From Clostridia bacterium (GTDB lineage Bacteria > Bacillota > Clostridia > Oscillospirales > Acutalibacteraceae), in the NCBI GenBank assembly GCA_017431035.1, contig JAFRLW010000031.1:1-44169 (forward strand): a stretch of DNA of 44,169 nt, written 5' to 3'. Position numbers and translations under genes: made by a program. Below are positions 28,855 to 36,659 of this stretch, in pieces (positions within the stretch are counted from its first letter, which is position 1; each line of letters opens with the position of its first letter). The notes under the pieces are model-generated. The model did not search any database and was not told where the DNA came from. It saw only the letters and a program-made list of their open reading frames with translations.

Positions 28855-29949
28855 GTGAAAAAAGAAGGACAGATAAGAATACCCTCCGGTTGTGCTATTG
28901 CAGCGGTGATTTCAAGAAGCGGAAAGCTTATGTCCGGTGAAAGAATAATCAAGGCAATGGAGCCTATGCACGACCGTTCAAACGGACTCGGTGGCGGCTT
29001 TGCAGCTTATGGCATTTATCCTGATTACAAAGATTTTTATGCGTTTCATATATTTTTTGATTGCCGTGATACAAGGAAAAAGACAGAGGCATTTTTGAAG
29101 GAACATTTTGAAATTGTAAAAGGTGAAATTATACCTACAAGAAAAATACCGGAAATTACCGATGAGCCGATTATATGGCGATATTTTATAACACCATTAA
29201 AATCAGTACTTGCAGAGTTGCAACTTGATGAAAAAGAGTTTGTTGCGAGAACGGTAGTAAAAATAAACTCTGAAATAAGCGGTGCTTATGTCTTTTCAAG
29301 CGGAAAAAACATGGGAACATTCAAAGCAGTTGGTTTTCCTGAAGATGTCGGAAGGTTTTATAAACTTGATGAGTATGAAGCATACAGTTGGACATCCCAC
29401 GGCAGATATCCGACAAACACCCCCGGTTGGTGGGGCGGTGCTCATCCGTTTACTTTGCTCGACTACTCTGTAGTACACAACGGAGAAATATCATCCTACG
29501 ATGCTAACCGCAGATTTATTGAAATGTTCGGTTATAAATGCAATTTACAAACCGATACGGAGGTTATAACATATATACTCGATTACCTTGTAAGACGGCA
29601 GGGACTAACTTTAGGCGAAGCCGCAAGTGTTATAGCCGCACCTTTTTGGAGCACAATTCAAAACAAAACCGATATATATGATAAAGAAAAACATAAATAT
29701 TTACGAACCATATTTCCAAGTCTGCTTATAACCGGTCCGTTTTCCATTGTTTTAGGATTTAACGGCGGTCTTATGGCGTTAAATGACCGATTAAAGTTAA
29801 GATCAATGGTTGTGGGTGAAAAAGATGACAAGGTATTTATCGCAAGTGAAGAGGCGGCAATTAGGAAGATGGAACCTTATGCTGAAAACCTATGGTCGCC
29901 TGCCGGTGGTGAGCCGGTAATCATCAGAGTGGAAGAAGGAAAATACTAA
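28855..29949 (+). CDS. Glutamate synthase amidotransferase subunit (GltB1 type)
   Basis: 364 residues, class II glutamine amidotransferase module of a split glutamate synthase. SGCAIAAVISRSG holds the presumed nucleophile Cys13, which would need N-terminal processing to be the terminal residue; then NGLGGGFAAYGIYP, SHGRYPTNTP and VVHNGEISSYDANR. Starts at GTG 28855 after AAGGAAGGG. Releases ammonia for the synthase subunit next door; its stop and the next ATG overlap. Archaeal and clostridial genomes carry such split enzymes. Confidence 0.9.
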   Translation: MKKEGQIRIPSGCAIAAVISRSGKLMSGERIIKAMEPMHDRSNGLGGGFAAYGIYPDYKDFYAFHIFFDCRDTRKKTEAFLKEHFEIVKGEIIPTRKIPEITDEPIIWRYFITPLKSVLAELQLDEKEFVARTVVKINSEISGAYVFSSGKNMGTFKAVGFPEDVGRFYKLDEYEAYSWTSHGRYPTNTPGWWGGAHPFTLLDYSVVHNGEISSYDANRRFIEMFGYKCNLQTDTEVITYILDYLVRRQGLTLGEAASVIAAPFWSTIQNKTDIYDKEKHKYLRTIFPSLLITGPFSIVLGFNGGLMALNDRLKLRSMVVGEKDDKVFIASEEAAIRKMEPYAENLWSPAGGEPVIIRVEEGKY

Positions 29950-31454
29950 TGGATGTTAATTATATATATCCTGAATTTGAAATAATAAGAAATATGGACA
30001 GATGTATCTCCTGTAGGTTATGCGAAAAACAATGTGCTAACGAAGCTCATTTGTTTGACGCCGAACGCAAAATTATGATAAGTGACGAAACAAAGTGTGT
30101 TAACTGTCAACGATGTGTATCGTTTTGTCCTACAAGGGCGCTTAAAATAGTAAAAAGCGACTGCACATTAAAGGAAAATGCGAACTGGCAAAACGATACC
30201 ATAAGGGAGATTTATAAACAAGCAAACAGCGGCGGTGTTCTGCTTTCCTCTATGGGTACTCCAAAACCACTTCCGGTTTACTGGGATAGAATACTACTTA
30301 ACGCTTCACAGGTTACAAACCCGCCTATCGATCCGCTAAGAGAACCAATGGAGACCAAAGTGTTTTTAGGCAAAAAGCCGGACTCGATAAACAGAGACAA
30401 AACCGGAAAAATCATCTGCACTCTTCCCCCTCAAATCGAACTATCAATGCCGCTTATGTTTTCCGCTATGAGTTATGGCTCGATAAGTTATAATGCGCAC
30501 GAGTCTTTGGCACGGGCGGCGAGCAAACTCGGTATTTTATACAACACCGGCGAAGGCGGTTTGCACGAGGATTTCTACAAATACGGCGCCAACACAATAG
30601 TTCAAGTGGCTTCTGGGCGCTTTGGTGTTCATGAAGACTATTTGAGTTCAGGCGCTGCAATAGAAATAAAAATGGGACAAGGGGCAAAACCGGGTATAGG
30701 CGGCCACCTGCCCGGTGCAAAAATTGTTGGTGATGTATCAAAAACACGAATGATACCCGAAGGGTCTGACGCTATTTCTCCCGCGCCTCATCATGATATT
30801 TATTCTATAGAAGACTTAAGACAACTGGTTTTTTCATTAAAGGAAGCAACACAGTATAAAAAACCGGTAATTGTCAAGGTCGCCGCTGTACATAACATCG
30901 CCGCTATTGCGAGCGGCATTGCCCGTAGCGGTGCTGATATCATTGCTATAGACGGATATCGCGGAGGAACAGGTGCCGCACCCACAAGGATACGGGATAA
31001 TGTGGGAATACCTATTGAACTTGCTCTTGCCGCCGTTGACTCTAGGCTTCGTGAAGAAGGAATAAGAAATAATGTTTCTTTGGTTGTTGGCGGTTCAATT
31101 CGCAGTGCGGCAGATGTTGTAAAAGCAATCGCTTTAGGTGCTGATTCCTGTTATATTGCAACTGCGGCGCTTTTGGCACTTGGTTGTCATCTTTGCAGAA
31201 CATGTCAGAGCGGCAAATGCAACTGGGGTATTGCAACGCAACGCGCTGATCTTGTTAAACGGCTTAACCCCGATATAGGCGCCAAACGCCTTTTTAATTT
31301 AATGACAGCGTGGCAACACGAAATAAAAGAAATTATGGGCGGAATGGGCATTAACTCAATCGAAGCACTTCGCGGCAACAGACTTATGCTAAGAGGTGTT
31401 GGATTGACCTCAAAGGAACTTGAAATTTTGGGTATTGCCCACGCAGGAGAATAA
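29949..31454 (+). CDS. Glutamate synthase core subunit with ferredoxin domain (GltB2 type)
   Basis: 501 residues. Residues 15-60 hold two 4Fe-4S motifs (CISCRLCEKQC and CVNCQRCVSFCP). The rest is the FMN-binding glutamate synthase barrel: NTGEGGLHEDF, GQGAKPGIGGHLPGAKI, GYRGGTGAAPTRIRDNVG, VGGSIRSAADVV, and the 3Fe-4S-type cysteines CHLCRTCQSGKC. Reduces 2-oxoglutarate plus ammonia to glutamate. No NAD(P)H-binding GltD gene is adjacent, so electrons may come from ferredoxin or a distant partner. Confidence 0.93.
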   Translation: MDVNYIYPEFEIIRNMDRCISCRLCEKQCANEAHLFDAERKIMISDETKCVNCQRCVSFCPTRALKIVKSDCTLKENANWQNDTIREIYKQANSGGVLLSSMGTPKPLPVYWDRILLNASQVTNPPIDPLREPMETKVFLGKKPDSINRDKTGKIICTLPPQIELSMPLMFSAMSYGSISYNAHESLARAASKLGILYNTGEGGLHEDFYKYGANTIVQVASGRFGVHEDYLSSGAAIEIKMGQGAKPGIGGHLPGAKIVGDVSKTRMIPEGSDAISPAPHHDIYSIEDLRQLVFSLKEATQYKKPVIVKVAAVHNIAAIASGIARSGADIIAIDGYRGGTGAAPTRIRDNVGIPIELALAAVDSRLREEGIRNNVSLVVGGSIRSAADVVKAIALGADSCYIATAALLALGCHLCRTCQSGKCNWGIATQRADLVKRLNPDIGAKRLFNLMTAWQHEIKEIMGGMGINSIEALRGNRLMLRGVGLTSKELEILGIAHAGE

Positions 31455-31488
31455 AATAATAGAAATATAACAGAAAGTGTAGTATACT

Positions 31489-32208
31489 ATGATTATTAAT
31501 GCTGAAAATATAAAATATGATGATTTAAATACTGCAATTAGAAACGCAAAAGGAAATATTGAATTATTAAACGTTTGCGGACAACGGTTTATAGCGAGCG
31601 GTATGCAAGACAAAAGAATTATAATAAACGGTATTCCCGGTAACGCTCTCGGTGCATACTTAAATGGCGGAAAAATAAATGTTAAAGGTAACGCCCAGGA
31701 TGCCGTAGGCGATACAATGAACGCCGGCGAAATAATCATTCACGGAAATATCGGCGATGCTGCAGGATATGCTATGCGTGGGGGAAGTATTTTTGTAAAA
31801 GGCAATGCAGGATATCGCACCGGCATACATATGAAAGCTTACAAAGAAAAGGTGCCGTTGATTGTAATCGGCGGAACAGCCGGAAGCTTTTTAGGCGAAT
31901 ACCAAGCCGGTGGTGTTATCGTTGTGTTCGGACTAAACAAAAAATATAAAAAAATTGTCAGCAATTTTCCCGGCACCGGTATGCACGGAGGAAAAATGAT
32001 ACTGCGTTCTAATTGCAAAGATATTATATTTCCAAAACAGGTATCCGTTAATCCTGCCACAACAGAAGAACTTGAAGAAATCAAAAAGATTGCAGAAAAG
32101 TATTGTGATTTTTTTGATGAAGATATCAATATTATCATGAATTCCCCATTTACTATTATTACGCCAAATAGCAATAATCCATATAAACAACTATATGTTA
32201 CCAACTGA
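31489..32208 (+). CDS. Glutamate synthase beta-helix subunit (GltB3/GXGXG)
   Basis: 239 residues, the C-terminal beta-helix of GOGAT as a separate protein, with repeated G-x2-G-x-G turns (GIPGNALGAYLNGG, GNAQDAVGDTMNAG, GNIGDAAGYAMRGG, GTAGSFLGEYQAGG). Structural role between the amidotransferase and FMN domains. Weak upstream RBS (ACAGAAAG). Stop lies 10 bp before the next gene. Confidence 0.9.
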   Translation: MIINAENIKYDDLNTAIRNAKGNIELLNVCGQRFIASGMQDKRIIINGIPGNALGAYLNGGKINVKGNAQDAVGDTMNAGEIIIHGNIGDAAGYAMRGGSIFVKGNAGYRTGIHMKAYKEKVPLIVIGGTAGSFLGEYQAGGVIVVFGLNKKYKKIVSNFPGTGMHGGKMILRSNCKDIIFPKQVSVNPATTEELEEIKKIAEKYCDFFDEDINIIMNSPFTIITPNSNNPYKQLYVTN

Positions 32209-32218
32209 GGAGGACATT

Positions 32219-33430
32219 ATGAACTATTCAAAAGAAGAGGTTATGCAATACATTGTCGAAGAGGATGTAAAATTCATTCGTCTTGCTTTTTGCGATGTGT
32301 TCGGAAATCAAAAGAATATTTCCATTATGCCTGATGAACTTCCGCGTGCATTCAAATACGGAATAGCTTTTGATGCGTCGGCAATAGACGGATTTGCCGA
32401 TGAAACTCATTCCGATCTTTTCCTTTTCCCGGACCCCGAAACTCTTACGTGGCTTCCCTGGCGCCCCGAGCACGGAAAAGTTGTTAGAATGTTTTGCACT
32501 ATTAAATATCCCGACGGCAGGCAGTATGAGTGCGATACAAGAAATCTGCTGAAAAAGGCCGTTGAGGACGCAAAAGCAGCGGGATATACATTCTATTTCG
32601 GTGCGGAGCAGGAATTCTATTTGTTTAATCTCGATGAAAAGAATATGCCGACAAATATTCCGTATGACAACGCCGGATATATGGATATGGCGCCTGAAGA
32701 TAAGGGTGAAAATGTTAGGCGCGAGATTTGTCTTACTCTTGAACAGATGGGAATTCATCCCGAAAGTTCGCATCACGAAGAAGGCCCCGGGCAAAACGAA
32801 ATAGATTTTAGATATACCGAAGCTCTTGCTGCGGCAGATAATGTTATGACATTCCAAACGGTTGTAAAAACAGTTGCCCATCGCAACGGACTGTGCGCAG
32901 ATTTTTCTGCAAAACCTTTGGATAAAAAACCCGGAAACGGCTTTCATATAAATGTTTCCGTAAAACCCGATAATTCTCTTGATAATCTTCGCAATATGAT
33001 AGCGGGCGTGCTTAACAAGGCAAAGCAGATGACTGTTTTTCTAAATCCCACGCCTAATTCATACAAACGTCTTGGACAGATGAAAGCACCGCGATATGTA
33101 TCCTGGTCGGCTGAAAACCGTTCTCAGCTTATTCGCATTCCGGCAGCATCTGAGGAATATCGCCGTGCAGAACTTCGATCACCCGATCCAACCGCTAACC
33201 CGTATATAGCTTTTGCCATTATGATTTGGGCAGGTCTTTACGGAATAGAAAACCGAGTTGAACTGCCGGCACCGGTCGATAAAAACCTGTATGTAGCAGA
33301 TAAAGAAACCCTGTCTTTCCTTCAGGAATTACCTTCAAGTATTGAAGAAGCAAGGGAAACTGCGGCGGCTGATAATTTTATAAAAGAACACATTCCATCA
33401 AAAATATTAGATATTTACTGCAACAAATAA
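32219..33430 (+). CDS. glnA: Glutamine synthetase type I
   Basis: 403 residues, shorter than typical GSI (440-470). Beta-grasp N-terminus (FIRLAFCDVFGNQKN), then FGAEQEFYLF, GPGQNEIDFRY, NGFHINVSV, PNSYKRL, and RSPDPTANPYIAFA. ATG 32219 follows GAGGAGG. Second GS of the locus, placed with glutamate synthase to form a GS-GOGAT cycle. No adenylylation Tyr region could be confirmed, and the C-terminus is shortened. Confidence 0.95.
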   Translation: MNYSKEEVMQYIVEEDVKFIRLAFCDVFGNQKNISIMPDELPRAFKYGIAFDASAIDGFADETHSDLFLFPDPETLTWLPWRPEHGKVVRMFCTIKYPDGRQYECDTRNLLKKAVEDAKAAGYTFYFGAEQEFYLFNLDEKNMPTNIPYDNAGYMDMAPEDKGENVRREICLTLEQMGIHPESSHHEEGPGQNEIDFRYTEALAAADNVMTFQTVVKTVAHRNGLCADFSAKPLDKKPGNGFHINVSVKPDNSLDNLRNMIAGVLNKAKQMTVFLNPTPNSYKRLGQMKAPRYVSWSAENRSQLIRIPAASEEYRRAELRSPDPTANPYIAFAIMIWAGLYGIENRVELPAPVDKNLYVADKETLSFLQELPSSIEEARETAAADNFIKEHIPSKILDIYCNK

Positions 33431-33463
33431 TATTCATAGATCTTAAGGAGAGGAGGTCAGGGA

Positions 33464-34048
33464 ATGAACTTTTTAGAACGAGTATACAGTGTGTTATTAG
33501 TGTCTGCAAGCGAAAATTTGAACCGACATTTATTACAATCTTTCCCCGGCCATATTTTCTCTCCGATAAACACTGTGCGTAATATAAGCATTGCAAAGCG
33601 CGCTATGTTAGAGAAAAGTTTTGATTTTGTTATCATAAATTCTCCCCTGCCCGATGATACGGGCTTGCGTTTTGCAATAGATGTAGCAAACAATCATAAT
33701 TCTATTGTTCTTATCCTTATGGATTCAGAAAAATACGATGAAAGCTTTGATAAACTTGTAAAAAACGGCGTTTTCATATTGCAAAAGCCTACTACTATTT
33801 CTATAATCCGGATTGCATTCGACTGGATGATCAGCGCACGGGAAAGGATAAGACGGGCAGAAAAAAAGACCCTTTCAATAGAAGAAAAGATGGCAGAAAT
33901 CCGTCTTGTAAACCGTGCAAAATGGTTGCTTATAAGTGAACTGAAAATGACCGAACCCGATGCTCATAGATATATAGAAAAAAGCGCTATGGATAATTGT
34001 GTATCCCGAAAACATATCGCCGAGGAAATCATTAAAACATATGGGTAA
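33464..34048 (+). CDS. ANTAR-domain antitermination regulator with degenerate receiver
   Basis: 194 residues. Residues 8-120 are a CheY-like fold, but the acidic pocket is gone: VLLVSASEN replaces the usual VDDE, and Asn59 (FDFVIINSPLP) replaces the phospho-Asp; the lysine in LQKP remains. Residues about 135-192 are an ANTAR RNA-binding domain (VNRAKWLLISELKMTEPDAHRYI then KHIAEEII). Preceded by AGGAGAGGAGG. Last gene of the glutamate synthase operon. ANTAR proteins bind paired hairpins with A1/G4 hexaloops to block terminators; such loops occur in both leaders at 28489-28836. No histidine kinase nearby. Confidence 0.93.
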   Translation: MNFLERVYSVLLVSASENLNRHLLQSFPGHIFSPINTVRNISIAKRAMLEKSFDFVIINSPLPDDTGLRFAIDVANNHNSIVLILMDSEKYDESFDKLVKNGVFILQKPTTISIIRIAFDWMISARERIRRAEKKTLSIEEKMAEIRLVNRAKWLLISELKMTEPDAHRYIEKSAMDNCVSRKHIAEEIIKTYG

Positions 34049-34118
34049 ATTTTCTGTAATGACTTGATGTTTAGTAATGTATAAAGTTTAATTAAAAACT
34101 TATAATTGATAATAAACT

Positions 34119-34157
34119 AAAAAGGCTTTCCGTTTTATGCGGAAAGCCTTTTATTAT
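34119..34157 (+). terminator. Terminator after the ANTAR gene, second copy of the 39-bp repeat
   Basis: Identical over all 39 bases to the tRNA-Pro terminator at 16740-16778, with unrelated flanks. It ends the glutamate synthase operon. Confidence 0.85.
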
Positions 34158-34161
34158 TTCC

Positions 34162-34189
34162 TTGACACTCTCTTTTTTATGAATAAAAT
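34162..34189 (+). promoter_or_regulatory. Promoter at the element's left side
   Basis: TTGACA (34162-34167), 16-bp spacer, TAAAAT (34184-34189). Confidence 0.65.
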
Positions 34190-34620
34190 ATATCACCATT
34201 TAATTTTAGCCCGGGATTTTTTAATCACGGGCGGGTGATTTTTTATAAAAAAAGGGAGTGATTTATTTGAAAGAACTGAGCAAAAAATTATCAGTTCATA
34301 AATGAAAACCGGAAAGGTTTTCATGTCCTTTCGGACGCAAAAGACGATTGGTTTTTATTAAAACCACGCTCACTTTGTGAGTGAATTTGTCTGTGGCGCA
34401 CGTTAGCTTTTATGCAATTATTCGTGCGTCTTTACACATTAAACAGCCTATATTTTACATGGAAGACCTCGAGGCTGTTTCTTAAAAAATCTTTGATTTA
34501 GTAAGAAACAGCCGAGAATACAAAACGATTATATATTGAAAAGCCACTAACCATCGCATTTTGTAACAACGGAAAATATTAAAGAAAAGAGAAACGAGGG
34601 GGAAACAAAAGAAAAAGGAG
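34190..34620 (+). ncRNA. Structured 5' leader with a 12-codon ORF, ahead of recombinase gene
   Basis: About 430 nt without a long ORF. First an attenuator-like hairpin: ATCACC...GCCCG...CGGGC GGGTGAT then TTTTTT (34192-34247). Then AGGGAGTG and a TTG-started ORF (34269-34304) encoding MKELSKKLSVHK. After it come small hairpins (GAAAACC/GGTTTTC, GTCC/GGAC, CGCTCAC/GTGAGTG, CGCACG/CGTGCG). Near 34441-34513 three segments AAACAGCC / GGCTGTTTCTT / AAGAAACAGCC can form two exclusive hairpins. Whether it is a translation-sensing leader or a separate RNA is unknown. Confidence 0.5.
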
Positions 34621-34629
34621 GAAAAAATA

Positions 34630-35607
34630 ATGGGAAAAGATTTTGAGAAGTCAAATATATTAAATCAGTTCAAAAAACTGAACATCAGGCTCAACCAGAA
34701 GTCCTGGTCAAGCCGAAACACCTATCGAAAAAGTACGCAAAGAATATTAAAGTTTTGTTATGAAAATTACAATATTCAAAAAATTGAAAATGTTCAAAAT
34801 AAACACATAAGGGCATATGTTGAAGCCCAGGATGATAAGAGTCTATCCACGCTCAAAAAAGAGATAGCAGGATTTAGATTTTACATCAATACGCTTAATA
34901 CATTAAATGTATCTCGAGACCGTAAGGAATGTAAATTTAATCTTACAAATAAAGAACTCGGAATCGGTGGCAAAAAAGAATTCAACCAACGGACTGCCCC
35001 AACAATTGAAGAGTTTAACAATATTATAGATAAAATAAAAGAAGTTAGAGATGAGAATACAAGGGACACTCTATTATTTGGCACATATATGGGTGCTTAT
35101 TTGGGACTCCGGAGCAAAGAAATATTTTCGGTTAAAAAAAGTCAATTAAGGGACTGTGTTGAAAGTATGGGAGAAAATAAAAAAGTATATCTTAAACTTG
35201 ACGGTGAAGGCTGTAAAGGTGGAAGACCAAGAGAAATCGGTCCCCTATCTCAAAAGCAGCAACAAATCGTTTTGGAAATATATGAAAAGGCCTGCCGGAA
35301 AAAATATGTTGATGATTACGTTCTTCGGGAAAGGAACATTCCTCACTCACTTCAAAGCCGGCTATCGCTTTGGCACAATTTTTATTCACGAATTGGTTAC
35401 GATGTGGCAAGCAAAGAGCGAAGAAACAGACCTGAGTATGACAATCACCTCTCCGCCCATTCACTAAGACGATTTTTTGCGGTCAATCTGTATAAAAAAC
35501 TGCGTCGAGATATGTCTCACGAAAAGGCGTTTTCAAAGGTTGCCGAGAACCTCGGCCACGGTGCAAATTGTTTTGAGCTTGCAAAACATTATTTGGGGGA
35601 GTTATAA
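34630..35607 (+). CDS. Tyrosine recombinase/integrase-like protein (first)
   Basis: 325 residues. Core-binding helical domain 1-110 (SSRNTYRKSTQRILKFCYEN), then a catalytic domain with Arg in GLRSKEIF, HSLRRFFAVNLY (H-x2-R), LGHG, and Tyr in AKHYLGEL at the C-terminus. All key residues of the family are present. AGGAGGA precedes the ATG. Unlike the second integrase it lacks an arm-type N-domain and sits far from the attR repeat, so it may resolve multimers or belong to an older element. Preceded by the long structured leader. Confidence 0.88.
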   Translation: MGKDFEKSNILNQFKKLNIRLNQKSWSSRNTYRKSTQRILKFCYENYNIQKIENVQNKHIRAYVEAQDDKSLSTLKKEIAGFRFYINTLNTLNVSRDRKECKFNLTNKELGIGGKKEFNQRTAPTIEEFNNIIDKIKEVRDENTRDTLLFGTYMGAYLGLRSKEIFSVKKSQLRDCVESMGENKKVYLKLDGEGCKGGRPREIGPLSQKQQQIVLEIYEKACRKKYVDDYVLRERNIPHSLQSRLSLWHNFYSRIGYDVASKERRNRPEYDNHLSAHSLRRFFAVNLYKKLRRDMSHEKAFSKVAENLGHGANCFELAKHYLGEL

Positions 35608-35621
35608 ATCTAACAAAATTT

Positions 35622-35652
35622 TTAGGACGGCGATTTTCGCCGTCTTTTTTTG
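35622..35652 (+). terminator. Terminator of the first recombinase gene
   Basis: GACGGCG-ATTTT-CGCCGTC followed by TTTTTTT. Confidence 0.85.
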
Positions 35653-35721
35653 CTCTAAATCCGCATAAATAAAGGTTTTTAAACTTTTTAAAAAATTTTT
35701 AAAATTTTTTTCAAAAATCGC

Positions 35722-35749
35722 TTGACATTATTTTTAAAAAAAATAAACT
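35722..35749 (+). promoter_or_regulatory. Promoter of the MazF-like toxin genes
   Basis: TTGACA (35722-35727), 16-bp spacer, TAAACT (35744-35749), following long A/T tracts. Confidence 0.6.
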
Positions 35750-35771
35750 ATATCAGTTAGCTTTTTAAAAT

Positions 35772-35814
35772 AGGTTATTTTTTCGCTTTTTTAGCGGGAG
35801 AATAGCCTTTTTTT
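35772..35814 (+). terminator. Attenuator before the first MazF-like gene
   Basis: AGGTTATT/AATAGCCT outer stem with inner CGC/GCG, then seven T. Lies between promoter and RBS, so it should limit toxin transcripts. Confidence 0.6.
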
Positions 35815-35848
35815 ATTTATTTTTTATATATACAAGGAGGTTTTCGTA

Positions 35849-36193
35849 ATGGAAAACAAAATGTTATCAAAAGGTCAAGTGGTTTATGTGGATTTGCCGG
35901 TTATTGAGCAAGGAGTACAGGGAAAAAGACGTCCGTGTATCGTGCTTGGTAACAGTAAAGCCTGTCGCTACTCCCCTGTGGTTACGATTATCCCTATGTC
36001 TAGCGAATTAGCTAAATATAAGAGGATACCTAACCACGTGTGGATTAGCGAAATGCAAAAAAAGAGTTATGCTCTTATCGAGCAAATTCAAACTGTTCCC
36101 AAGAGCCTTATTAAAGGCAAACCGATAAAAACACTGACCGATGATGAGATGAATAACGTTAAAAACGCTATTTTATCTCAATTTGGTATATGA
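35849..36193 (+). CDS. MazF/PemK-family toxin-like protein (first)
   Basis: 114 residues of the MazF SH3-like endoribonuclease fold: GQVVYVDLPVIEQG at the N-terminus, RRPCIVLGN with the substrate-binding Arg/Pro region, SPVVTIIPMSS, and ALIEQIQTVPKSLI. Family members cut mRNA at short motifs. RBS AAGGAGG. No MazE-like gene is upstream or downstream; the 81-bp gap to the next gene has only hairpins. So it may be an antitoxin-free member, or its antitoxin may be elsewhere. Confidence 0.88.
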   Translation: MENKMLSKGQVVYVDLPVIEQGVQGKRRPCIVLGNSKACRYSPVVTIIPMSSELAKYKRIPNHVWISEMQKKSYALIEQIQTVPKSLIKGKPIKTLTDDEMNNVKNAILSQFGI

Positions 36194-36213
36194 CCCCTCG
36201 GTCATAGGTTAAA

Positions 36214-36240
36214 AGAAGGTCCTCCCCGGAGGACCTTCAT
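36214..36240 (+). terminator. Hairpin between the two MazF-like genes
   Basis: GAAGGTCCTCC-CCGG-AGGACCTTC with weak T content after, preceded by TGACC-CCTC-GGTCA. Could be a terminator or RNA-processing hairpin. Confidence 0.6.
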
Positions 36241-36273
36241 ATAAAAAAATATATTAAAAAAGGAGAAAAAAAT

Positions 36274-36609
36274 ATGATTAAAAATGCAAAAATTTGCTAC
36301 GTTGAGCTTCCAAAAACAAAGAAGGAATATCTAAAGGGCAAAACACCATGCATGATAATTGAAGAAATGCGTGATGGTTCCTATACCCCGTATGTAACGG
36401 CAATACCGATTACAGATAAAAAGCGGAGATATAACCCAAATGCATTTCATTATAAGCTTAGAATGCAAAAGAAAGAGTGTTATTTACTGATAAACCAGAT
36501 TCAGATAGTTGATAGAAATGCTATAAAAAGTAGACCTATAGCAACAATACCTGAAGAAGAGCTTATTGCTATCTATAACTGGTTAAAAGCACAATTGAAC
36601 CTCATATAG
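36274..36609 (+). CDS. MazF/PemK-like protein (second, divergent)
   Basis: 111 residues aligning with the previous protein along its length: AKICYVELP, KTPCMIIEE in place of RRPCIVLGN, TPYVTAIPITDK, and YLLINQIQIVD for the terminal strand. The Arg-Arg-Pro segment is altered (GKTPC), so nuclease activity is uncertain; it may be a degenerate paralogue acting as an immunity partner. RBS AAGGAG. Same operon direction. Confidence 0.75.
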   Translation: MIKNAKICYVELPKTKKEYLKGKTPCMIIEEMRDGSYTPYVTAIPITDKKRRYNPNAFHYKLRMQKKECYLLINQIQIVDRNAIKSRPIATIPEEELIAIYNWLKAQLNLI

Positions 36610-36627
36610 CAAATGCCTAAACCAACG

Positions 36628-36659
36628 GAAGCCCCTCGAAAGAGGGGCTTCTTTTTTTA
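36628..36659 (+). terminator. Terminator after the MazF-like pair, shared with the convergent cluster
   Basis: GAAGCCCCTC-GAAA-GAGGGGCTTC followed by TTTTTTT; also just past the stop of the leftward 36657-37325 gene. Confidence 0.85.

Noticed and set aside
32228-32947. A 239-codon leftward ORF opposite glnA
   Set aside because: Antisense to a well-conserved glutamine synthetase, cysteine- and phenylalanine-rich, no RBS; a shadow despite its length.
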